DNA of 42,193 nucleotides from Atkinsonella hypoxylon (lineage: Eukaryota; Ascomycota; Sordariomycetes; Hypocreales; Clavicipitaceae). Below, one piece after another: positions 33,774-42,193 of this stretch (position 1 is the stretch's first letter; every line of letters starts with the position of its first letter). Both the position numbers and the translations under genes were made by a program. The stretch covers positions 1 to 42,193 of the forward strand of contig JFHB01000244.1 of the NCBI GenBank assembly GCA_000729835.1, given 5' to 3'. A model generated the notes under the pieces. It was not told the DNA's origin, ran no database searches, and worked only from the letters and a program-made list of their open reading frames with translations.

Positions 33774-35935
33774 TTGATGCCCTTGACGATGTTTGTGAAG
33801 CTATAGAAGTCGCAGGAACACTATTGATGACGAGAGCCCTTTTCACTGACTGAAATCGCGTTGATTGACGAAGGTCTCGATGGTGTGGGAGCTCTGCGAA
33901 GGCCCTCTAGCAAAAGTCCCCCTAGCAAAGGTCTCTCATGTGGTCCCTGGATGATTTACTCCAGGGGCCCTGCCGGCGGCGCTTATCGCTCCTACGACAG
34001 AATACTTACCGCCCAATTTTTGTTTGTATTGAAAGACCCTCAACACTAGCACCTTCACGGCCTAGTACATCACAATACAGTAGTATATTTTTTTTGCAGA
34101 ATTTATAGCTAGACAAGTACAAGGAGCATCCAATTGGAGATGATAGAAGATCACGGTCTCCACCGGGCACTTTGATTTTAAAGAGGTAAAGCGAGAAGTT
34201 GCCGTCCTTGCCCTTGCCTGCCCCTCAAGACGTTGATAGTCTGAAATATGCAAATAAAGCATTATGAAATCACCGGTATTCACTCTTGATTAAAAGAATT
34301 AGTTTATTGTGGCGTGTTGCTGTATTCACCAAGCTAGAACAACAGGCAGAAGAAGCAGTATTATGATCAGAGTGTGCCTTGCTGTCGTGAAGCAACTTGT
34401 TACGTACGTTAACCAACGCGTGAATCAAGGGGAGGTAGGTACCCCTGCAAAAGATATCAGAATATTGAGCCACCGTCCATCTTGGATTTAGTTGCTGTCG
34501 TATGACTGCGTGTCAGCGGAGTCTTGGGGATCGACCTTTTGTCGAGGACCTCACCTGACCTGTTGCTGCCTGTTTGCGTACTGCGGCCATCGATGCGGCC
34601 ATGTTTCAACAGTTGGTTCAAATGGTCGAATGACGGAATAGCAGGCATCTGAGAAAATCATGGTAATTCCTCTACAACTCGAAGGGATATGACGGATGAC
34701 GCCTCAAGTATTTAAGATCCATGATCCGCACCTCGAACGCAGGCTTACTTCAAAATGCAAAGTGCTTAGTTACAATTACCCAAACTTTGTGAACTTGATT
34801 TGAGACTTGTCTCTGTTATTCCTCAAATCTCTTCTCCTGCTGCCTTCTCTCTCTTAACCATTGAGATTTAACTCGAATTCAAAGGTTTAGCGAGTCAGTT
34901 GTCATTTAGCCGAAACGGAAAGCTGCAGCACAATCCCAGGATGATTTTACTAATCTAAATAGTATCAACCAATTAAATATCACCTTATAGGGTTATCCCA
35001 AGACATTACAGTACTTTAGCTGGTTCTGTACAGAATAAAAAGGTTCTAAAGTACCTCTACGCTATATTATGCAACTAAGTTCTTTTTTTACTATAAAAAG
35101 TTACAGTCTAGTTAGTTGCCTACGAAAATTACGTAGGGTTTCTGTATATTATAATAATCGTTAATTTTGCCCTATTGTGTATATATCTATAAAATCGTTC
35201 AGGTAATTAATTACATTATCTATTGCAGAATACAGCTAACCTATCTTTTGATGCTCAACCTGATTTAAAAAATGTTTTCTCAACTCTTGGGCTGGATATG
35301 CTGGCACTGCGTTTCGGAGGGCTATATAGCTCATGTGATGGGCCGTAACGGGGTGGAAACCGCGATCCGGTCAAGGACCCCAGATGGTGGGGCTTCTGTT
35401 TTAGGCGCTAGCTGTTAGTAAGTTCGAGTGGAACACAGACGGAACTGGGTGGATATCAAAGCGGTTGTTGCTCCTCCGAGTCACCTTCGGTACTTCGCAG
35501 GTACCTCTAAACAGCCACAACAACTCGCCCTGAGCGCGTTCAGGAACATTCCTCATAGCAGTTTTTGCAATACCTGCCAAGGCAATAAGAGTAGCCTCTC
35601 TAAGGATATCACAGAATTAAAACTAACCGCCTAGCTTGATAATAACTGCCGTTAAAAGCAGCTAGCTAATGTAGGCAACCTTGAGCCACTAGGCACCGAC
35701 CCACTATCGTGCGCTAACCCGGTTCCTGGTGACTCTAACCAGCCGGTTATCACTTGTATCACAGTTTACAAGTCTTGTGTAGAGCTCTGTCACTGTGACT
35801 ATACTGTTATACAAGAGCTTGAATCTTGTGAGCTGTCATCAGGAACCACGTTGGCGCGCGATGGTAGGTACCTAGCTAATTCGCGAAGCTGCTGACTGGA
35901 GGTGTGTAAGTTTCAGTACGATGATATTTCGTTCG

Positions 35936-36051
35936 GAATGCTCATCAGTGTATATGATATATTGGCGTTACAACGAACGTCTACCGTGAGTTAAACGCTC
36001 AGCAGTAGAACTGCAAAACAGACTAACTCGCTATAATCTGACTCCATGCCT
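35936..36051 (+). repeat. Dispersed repeat, copy 2 (~116 bp)
   Basis: Direct-orientation copy of 29794-29912, lying about 200 bp beyond the TAF1 stop. Relative to copy 1 it shows TA at several sites where copy 1 has CA (for example CCACAA against CTATAA), as expected from RIP. Confidence 0.9.
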
Positions 36052-36252
36052 CTCAAGCAGGTGATTATTCCCTTAACGCTAGTGGACCTCGCAGTTTGTT
36101 TAGCCGCCAAGACCCAATCCCAAGCTGGTCATGATGCACCACCCTGTTAACAAGTCAAAGAGGATTTGAGAATCAGAGTCTCTCCATGCCACAGCCCACA
36201 GCATCGTGGCAATATCCATCCACCTCTGCTCTTGATACCTCACCATCATGCT

Positions 36253-39200
36253 CTATGCACCCGGTGATCCGGCCGTTATCGAGGGGGCGTTGTAATTACC
36301 AAATCCGCCATGCTCTGCAGCGCCGTTATCGGTCTTCATCGTACCGTTAAGCAAAGGGCATAACCTTATAAGGTGAGAAAATGTTAGCAAACTGTAGCTA
36401 TGAAAGCTGGGAAAAAACATCTGCTGATGGGCCGTGTTCTGCCCTGCGGCACGGACGACTCTAATGTGAGACCGCCTTGCAAAACAGTAATCTGAAACGT
36501 GGAAATATAGGCCGAGTTGCCGGTGACACTAATCACGCCCGGCAGCTGCCGTAGTTGGGCTTCAGGCGAGCTTTCGCCTTTTCTTCTCTTTTGCGCTCTT
36601 TTCCCTCCTCGAGTTCCTGGCGTCTCAAGTGTCTGGCCTCCTTTTTCTCCCGGGCGTGTTGTCGCTGCTCATCGGCTTGACGACGCTTCTCCTCTCTCAT
36701 CGCTTCCTGTCCTGCCTTCTTCTCCTGGCGCAGACGTTCCTCTTCACATTTTTGCTGCTCCTTGAGCCGAGCCTCGTTTGCCCTCCTTTCAAGGCGGTCT
36801 TGCCTGGCTTTCTGAAGTTGCGCTTCCTGCTTAGCCTTCTTTTCTTCCCGCGCAGCAACTCGCTGCTCGGCCCTGCGCTTGCGGTCTGATTCCTCCATTT
36901 TCCGACGAAGTGCACTCTTTCTCCGTCTATTGTCGCGCTTCTCGCCCGGTTCATCCATGGCAACAGAAGTCCAATCGAAAGAGAAAAGCGGAGGTGGGGA
37001 AACCATACTTTTTGTTAGTTTTGATATGTCCGACTTGTCCACAGTTGGCACACTTTCGAGTTGTGCCAGTGGGGATTTTGTCCATCGCTCCTGGAGACCC
37101 AGCTTCGCCGGAACTAGCTTTCTGGTGCAGCTCCTTCTGTTGTTCTCGGGCTTGTCGTCGAGCTTTGTTCTTTTCAAGTCGTTCGAGCTCTTTCTTGATC
37201 CTAATCAAGCTTGTTAGCATCATGTGGACTTGGAGTTTCACAAGTTCCAATACGGCGAGGATAGCTAGTGAGAGTGAGTCCTTACCTAAGGTTTGTAAGA
37301 CGGTCATGATCGGCATTACCCGTAGGTCTGGAGCTGTAGATGCTGTGGATAGATACACGTAAGCAGATGCTCTGAATTCAAATCCAATTACATCGATACA
37401 AGAACCCGGAGACGGCACTGGCTGTCTCCTTGTCACTGAAATCATGTCACGCAGGCATGAGTGCTTCAGCATTGTCTTGACAGCAGCTGGAAGACAATTC
37501 CACGCTTTTGGGGCTTTTCGTCTACGTCGGCAACGGACGGTGTTGACCACATACTCTTTGATCTCCAAGTCCGCTTCAGTTCGCCGCTTCATATACTGCG
37601 AAATAACGACCGGGTCGTGCACAATTTCAACTCTTGATTGGGTCGTCCCATCAGGAAAGCGAACTTCTCTCGTGATCCTGATTGCCTTTTTAAGATGACG
37701 GCTAGACGATGTGAAACCACTAATTTGACTCGTGCCTTCATCGAATTGTGCAGGGGTTGCGGCTGAAGGTACGTTGAAACGATCGTCCTCATCCTCGTTG
37801 GTAGCGATATCCTTGTCGTCGTGCTCCTTTCCATCGGAAAGTGTTGCCTTTTGCTTGTCCCAAATCTCCTTGATACCCTCCTCGTACATGGCTTGCTGCT
37901 TCTTCACATTATACGCATGGCCGCCGTTAGCGCGTTTTTCACGTTCCATAGCGTCTGCTGATGTAGCCAGTGGTCCTTGTACGGCCTCGATGTATCCACC
38001 CTTCATAGATGTCCTGATAAAACTGAAACCTAACCCATGGCCGGTTGGGTCACCTTCGCCATGCAACTGAAGCATGGCCTTTTGGGCGCAAGCGTCAATG
38101 AATGCCTTGGTGGTCTTCCACGGCGCCATTTTGTCTGCAAGTGTCTCTTCTTGCTTATCTGCAGCCTTCTTGGCAGCCTTTGCAGCTTTGCTTCCACCTT
38201 CGTCGTCATCGTCATCTTCGCCGTCCAGGTCCATAACGTCGTCGTCGATGTTTGCATTTCGGGGATCATAACCTGCGTCCTCGAGTTCTTTTATGCCAAG
38301 TTGCATGGCGTCAAGAAGACTGACTTCTTCTGGTTTGATCATGGCGCGTATGGTATTCTCGTCTGGCAGAATCTCATTGGCCTTCAATCGCCACATACCC
38401 TTCTCCCCGCTCTCTCTGTCGTATTGCAGGAAATCTTTGAGTTTCTGTCGATTCTGAGTATCAGTAGATTCCGCAATATGTTTCGTAATATCTGATAATT
38501 GACAATTGTCGGTTTTGCTATGTCTAATCATGCGAAATGCCAACATTTTCATTCGGTTCTTGGATGCATTCGTAACACGTCTGCTGTGGGGGCCTGGCAC
38601 ATCGACTGATGGAAATGTTTGACCGACAACGTGTAGATGATCAATCTTGTGAAGATGCCACTTCGAGCCTTCCACTCCGGTCGTGCTTCTGACGACTAAG
38701 AAGTCGGTGCCACGAGGCGTGTGCTTGAAGACAGGGGCGCGGTACATTTCGTTATGCAGGGTTGGAACGGTCTCGCCTGGATCAACGGTACCGAAAAGAG
38801 AGAAAGGCGAGCGATCCTCCGGCAGCAACATTCGATACTCTCCCAAGTCCTGCTTGGGTAATTGCTCGTCCTCGTTATTGTCCTTGCGTCGGTAGTAGTT
38901 GATTAGCTTGCTTCCCATACCGAAATTATTGAGAACCCGTGGCCGAGGTTCGCAATATTCGAAAAGTGCAGCCGTTGAATTGTCGCTCAGACTGAGATCC
39001 TTGGACAAGCGGTAGACCTCGTGCGCCTTGCCCTTCATCAGTTTCCGTTTATGATGCTGTGGTTTGTCGAATTTGATGGCGTGTCCCACAAACTTCCTGT
39101 AGCGGAAACGAGGCCGGTGATATTCGTCTGTGGTGCCACCCAGCTTGACTTTGTAGTATGGCCATGATAGTTTGATGGCAGGCATGCTGTGTTCCACGGA

Positions 39201-40538
39201 TATATTGCCCAGCGTCGCTCGAACTTTGCTCTGATGGTTTTCCTTGAGTAGTTCGTATGCTTCATCGTTAGACATGTTGAAACGCTGAGAAATGTCGCGG
39301 CCCATGTTCCCATTCGCCATCCGCTTGACCTTGGAATCCAATCGCGGCCGCTTAGCATGCGTATGCATGTCTGTCTCGAGAAATAGATGAGGATCATTCA
39401 TGTCCAAATGAACCCGCTTGGCACCACGTCGCGTAACGTCTTCAAAATTGTCAAATGTTGGAGCAGTATAACGTGGTATTTCAGGTAAGCCGAGCCGAAC
39501 AGTCCTTGCTTTTTTTGGCGGTCGCTGTTGGTTGTCGTCTGCTGTGTCCATGAGAAACTCCGCATCCCACTCATCGTCTTGCTCCTCAACGTGCCTTTTG
39601 CGTGTAAGAAGCTCTTTTTCAGCAGCTATTCTTTTCTGAAATTCCTTCTCTATAGAGACGATCCGAGCGCCATAGTCCTCACACGCGAGTTCGATATCTC
39701 TTAACCTAAATCCCATAACAGTCTCCGAGTCAGATTCGTGATCAAGATCGAACTGTAAAGTATCTTCGGCTTGTTCGACTGCCTCCGTACCACATCGAAA
39801 GAGGCCTACGAGAGTCATGTCTAGTGCCCATTTCTTTGCGCCAGAGGTGGCAGTTCCCGGAATACGAAAAGCTTTTTCTTGGTCGGCAGCCAAGTCAAGT
39901 GTGAGCTTACTCGTAACGAGATGCTTCGGCTTCTTCAGCGGTTTCTTCTCCTTCCATATCGCTTTTTTAGGTGGTAAGAGCTCACTCCATGTCAAAGCGC
40001 GACCCTCCTTGAAAGCAGGCCAGGCTGCCTTGAGCAAGTCTTCTACCGTCTCTGCCGGGGCGGGAATGTCGGGGTCCTGGTTGGCAGCTCCGTTCAAATG
40101 GGGTTCGAGGTCGAAGTTTAGGGTAGAAAAGCCGAGGCTCGAGTCGACAGGGTGAGTCTCGTCAGCAGCGTCGGTGTCACGAACTCGAGTAGCGGGAGAT
40201 GGTGGCCCGAGGATAGGATCTGTAGGCGAGGATGGGTTTTCTCCGAAAAGATCGTCGGCATCGTTGCTGGTTCCTCCATCGTCGGTTAATCCAGGCAGTT
40301 CCAGAGAAGTGTTGGCGCTAGGTTCCTCGTCGGGAAGATCATCGTCGCTGATATCCTCAAAATCTTCGGCGTCGTCGGCTTTGTTCGTCTGATCGAAAGG
40401 GGCATCATCAAGTTTGAGGCCACCGCTGGCACCATCCTGACTTTGTTCTAACAGGCGCGCGATTTCATGATCATCAGCTGCATTCTGTGCCTGCCAGGCA
40501 GTCTCGTCAAACAACGAAAACTCTTTTTCCTCAGCCAT
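36253..40538 (-). CDS. TAF1: TAF1, largest TFIID subunit
   Basis: Four exons: 40538-37555, 37342-37286, 37200-37009 and 36364-36253, encoding 1114 residues. Introns are 212 nt (GTATGT), 85 nt (GTAAGG) and 644 nt (GTATGG donor, GCTAAC branch, TAAG acceptor). The acidic N-terminus (DDAEDFEDISDDDLPDEE, then DLFGENPSSPTD) is the TBP-binding type. The central DUF3591 block includes FGMGSKLINYYRRKDNN, LLPEDRSPFSLFG and HVVGQTFPSVDVPGPHSRR, close to 100% typical of TAF1. A basic/coiled region (IKKELERLEKNKARR) precedes the zinc knuckle C1064-C1067-H1072-C1080. The last cysteine comes only from exon 4 (LCPLLNGTMKTDNG). There is no bromodomain, as in other fungi. It acts in the nucleus as the TFIID scaffold for polymerase II promoters. 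The ATG at 40538 is used; an in-frame TTG upstream is not. Confidence 0.95.
36533..36958 (-). CDS. Possible nested reading frame inside TAF1 intron 3
   Basis: A 141-codon frame on the TAF1 strand lies wholly within the 644-nt third intron. It starts at an ATG in a strong context (GCCATGG) and ends at TGA. The product is almost entirely Arg, Lys, Glu, Gln and Ala in a helical pattern (for example RRKMEESDRKRRAEQR and EERLRQEKKAGQEA), as in single-alpha-helix or coiled-coil segments, ending KPNYGSCRA. No family is recognised. It may be a nested gene, an alternative TAF1 3' end, or merely purine-rich sequence that is open by composition; opposite-strand frames are also open here. Confidence 0.35.
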   Translation of the reverse strand: MDEPGEKRDNRRRKSALRRKMEESDRKRRAEQRVAAREEKKAKQEAQLQKARQDRLERRANEARLKEQQKCEEERLRQEKKAGQEAMREEKRRQADEQRQHAREKKEARHLRRQELEEGKERKREEKAKARLKPNYGSCRA

Positions 40539-41091
40539 TTTCAATCGTTATTTGGAGTTCATGCAAGCTCATCCGGGCAGTTTCGTCCCAAGGCGTCGCG
40601 CGATCGCTACTGCCTAAAACATGCTTGGTTTCGTGCAGACAACAAATTTCAGCGCCAGTCGATCCAGTCTCCGTCGACGATAAGGATGCGGAGAGGATTC
40701 GAGACGGCGTTTGGTTTGCGACTTTATTGCCTGTAGGAGCTATAGGTTTGTCGTTAAGGGCATTGAGCGGGAGTGAAGGTGCCTGGATTGCTTAGTCATC
40801 GAAAAGGGTGGCGACAGTGCACGTGACGTCGGTGTAAGTAAGTAGGTAAGCAAGCAAGCAAGCAGTTGCGCATATATTGTTTATTAGCCTTTTAGCGGGA
40901 GGCAACTCAGCAGTCGCGCCCATGCTAGTTGCTGCTGTGAACAGATACCCTAGCAGGACGAGAGGTCGCAGCAACCTATCGTCCTCTGCCAATCTTACGA
41001 AGCCGTAGCTTTTGCCGTGCTCTTCGCATAACAGGAACTTCAACTCGCACCTAGATCGATACTACGGCACACAGGCCAAGCTCACTTATCC
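40539..41091. other. TAF1 promoter region, no gene seen
   Basis: Contains a CACGTG/TGACGTC composite site and an (AAGC)n run at about 40848-40862. No supported coding frame. Confidence 0.5.
40820..40830. promoter_or_regulatory. Overlapping E-box and CRE-like site
   Basis: CACGTG (40820-40825) overlaps TGACGTC (40824-40830), about 280 bp upstream of the TAF1 ATG. These match bHLH and bZIP/CREB-type sites respectively. The assignment to TAF1 is by position only. Confidence 0.4.
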
Positions 41092-41289
41092 GTCAATGAG
41101 GAGCCTGGAGTCTTCGCCAACTGCACCAATCAGCACCCGGTGTGGGTTAGGGTGTGGGACACGTAGAAGGTAACGGATACTCGCCCATTCGTGCCACGCG
41201 GGGTTCTAGTAAATCTCAGGTCCAGCGTATGTGCAGATTGGTCCAGAGTGGAGCCAAAAAGGGTGTATTTTTCGCAGGCAGTAAAGCTT
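41092..41289 (+). pseudogene. Degraded relative of the BYS1-like gene at the left end
   Basis: One frame reads VFANCTNQHPVWVRVWDT, hits an in-frame TAG at 41164-41166, and continues to CADWSRVEPKRV. The last part aligns codon for codon with the C-terminus of the gene at 71-553: 42 of 57 bases match between 497-553 and 41212-41268. Here the terminal stop is replaced by TAT and the frame runs into A/T-rich repeat. No start codon or signal peptide is visible, so it is treated as a remnant. Confidence 0.6.
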
Positions 41290-41360
41290 TTAGTATATAC
41301 CGGGTATATACCTAGTATATATAGAATATACAGTGTATTAGTGTAAATTAACATTTTAAT

Positions 41361-41902
41361 TCTATATATACTATATATATATACAGTATATACTAAAAGA
41401 TCTATACACTATAATTCTATCTTATAATAGCATTTTATAAAAGAAAAAACTAATATAATATATAAACTTAGTATATATACTATATATATAAGCTAGAAAT
41501 CTTTTATACTATAATATTATAGAAGAAGAAGCAGTATAATATAGTAGATTAAGAGGTATATACTATATATATATATAGTATATATAACTAAATATATATA
41601 CTATAATTCTATCTTATAATAGTATTTTATAAAAAAAAAACTAATATAATATATAAACTTAGTATATATATAGTATATATAAGCTAGAAATCTTTTATAC
41701 TAGAATATTATATAAGAAAAAGAAGTAAAGTAATATACTAAGATTTAGTAGTATATACTATATATATATATAGTATATATAACTAAATCTATACACTATA
41801 ATTCTATTTTATAATAGTATTCTATATAAAGAAAAACTAATATAATATATAAACTTAGTATATATACTATATATATAAGCTAGAAATCTTTTATACTAAA
41901 AT
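41361..41902. repeat. A/T-only tandem repeat array, unit about 191-196 bp
   Basis: Full units at 41470-41660 and 41661-41856, with partial units before (to 41469) and after (41857-41902). Each unit starts AGTATATATA, carries AAGCTAGAAATCTTTTATACT about 20 bp in, and ends AATATATAAACTT. C and G are nearly absent, which fits a tandem repeat mutated by RIP. Confidence 0.85.
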
Positions 41903-42193
41903 TGTCACGGATTAATCAGGCCTTGATGCAATACTTGACCACTGCACCAAAAGGTCTAGTCACAACCTCAGTTAGAGGAAGTGACGGTATTAAGCTCTAT
42001 ATAATATATTCAGCACGTAACAGATGCCGTAGCCATTAGCAAGTGTTAGCTGACCTAGCTAATAGAGGGACCTTCTAAGCTTAGCATACAGTAGATCTAG
42101 CACTAAGCCTAGAATTGTTACTAGTAGGGAATTGCACTTCTATAGTCTCTACTATACGCACACTAAGCCTGTAGCTAGCTCTGCAACTAGACC
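41903..42193. mobile_element. Possible LTR, 5' end, cut by the window edge
   Basis: TGTCACGGATTAATC begins exactly where the A/T array is interrupted, and base composition changes there. TGTCACG-type starts are common in fungal Gypsy/Copia LTRs. No internal coding region or second LTR is in the window, so this is tentative. Confidence 0.4.

Larger units (their letters stand above)
32754..36252. other. Gene-poor, partly A/T-rich spacer
   Basis: No supported gene in 3.5 kb. It contains a 10-bp tandem repeat, an A/T-rich stretch at about 34880-35280 that looks like RIP-mutated sequence, and repeat copy 2. The return to G/C-rich DNA at about 35300 without any frame longer than 70 codons suggests decayed mobile-element DNA, but no transposase or polymerase motif was recognised. 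Confidence 0.5.

Overview
The window is nuclear DNA of a filamentous ascomycete, most likely a Sordariomycete (Hypocreales-like). Evidence: short spliceosomal introns with GTRNGT donors and CTRAC-type branch points, fungal-type GUP1, RLM1/RlmA and TAF1 proteins, an intron-bearing tRNA-Tyr, intergenic TACTCCGTA and CCTAGGTACC motifs, and RIP-like C-to-T decay of repeats. The species cannot be named from the sequence alone.

Layout, left to right. A small secreted BYS1-like protein gene (71-553) is followed by about 3 kb without a convincing gene. A FAR-17a/AIG1-like membrane protein gene (+, 2 exons, 3526-4464) converges on GUP1 (MBOAT, -, 4 exons, 4682-6799). Then come a tRNA-Tyr(GUA) (-, 7683-7769), an MFS hexose transporter (-, 3 exons, 8473-10542), and a soluble fumarate reductase fused to cytochrome b5 (-, 4 exons, 13695-16101). 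A FAS1-domain secreted protein (+, 2 exons, 18267-19053) and the MADS-box factor RLM1/RlmA (-, 3 exons, 20412-22603) follow. About 5 kb of microsatellite- and motif-rich spacer separates these from an F-box/ankyrin gene interrupted by one in-frame TAG (-, 27911-29464). An aminoglycoside-phosphotransferase-like protein (+, 31743-32753) sits in a spacer bounded by two copies of a ~118-bp dispersed repeat. TAF1 (-, 4 exons, 36253-40538) comes next. The right end holds a degraded relative of the left-end secreted protein, an almost pure A/T tandem array, and the probable start of an LTR.

The genes do not form a pathway or a biosynthetic cluster. They are a mix of conserved housekeeping genes (GUP1, TAF1, RLM1, fumarate reductase, sugar transporter) and faster-evolving accessory genes (secreted protein, ankyrin, APH-like). 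Exon structures were worked out by hand from splice signals, reading-frame continuity and family motifs; frame arithmetic closes for every spliced model.

The most unusual structure is in TAF1. The last exon, which carries the final zinc-knuckle cysteine, is separated from the rest by a 644-nt intron. That intron contains a 141-codon reading frame on the same strand, with a good Kozak start and a very highly charged predicted helix. In addition, TAF1 introns 1 and 2 have lengths that sum to a multiple of three and contain no stop in the read-through frame.
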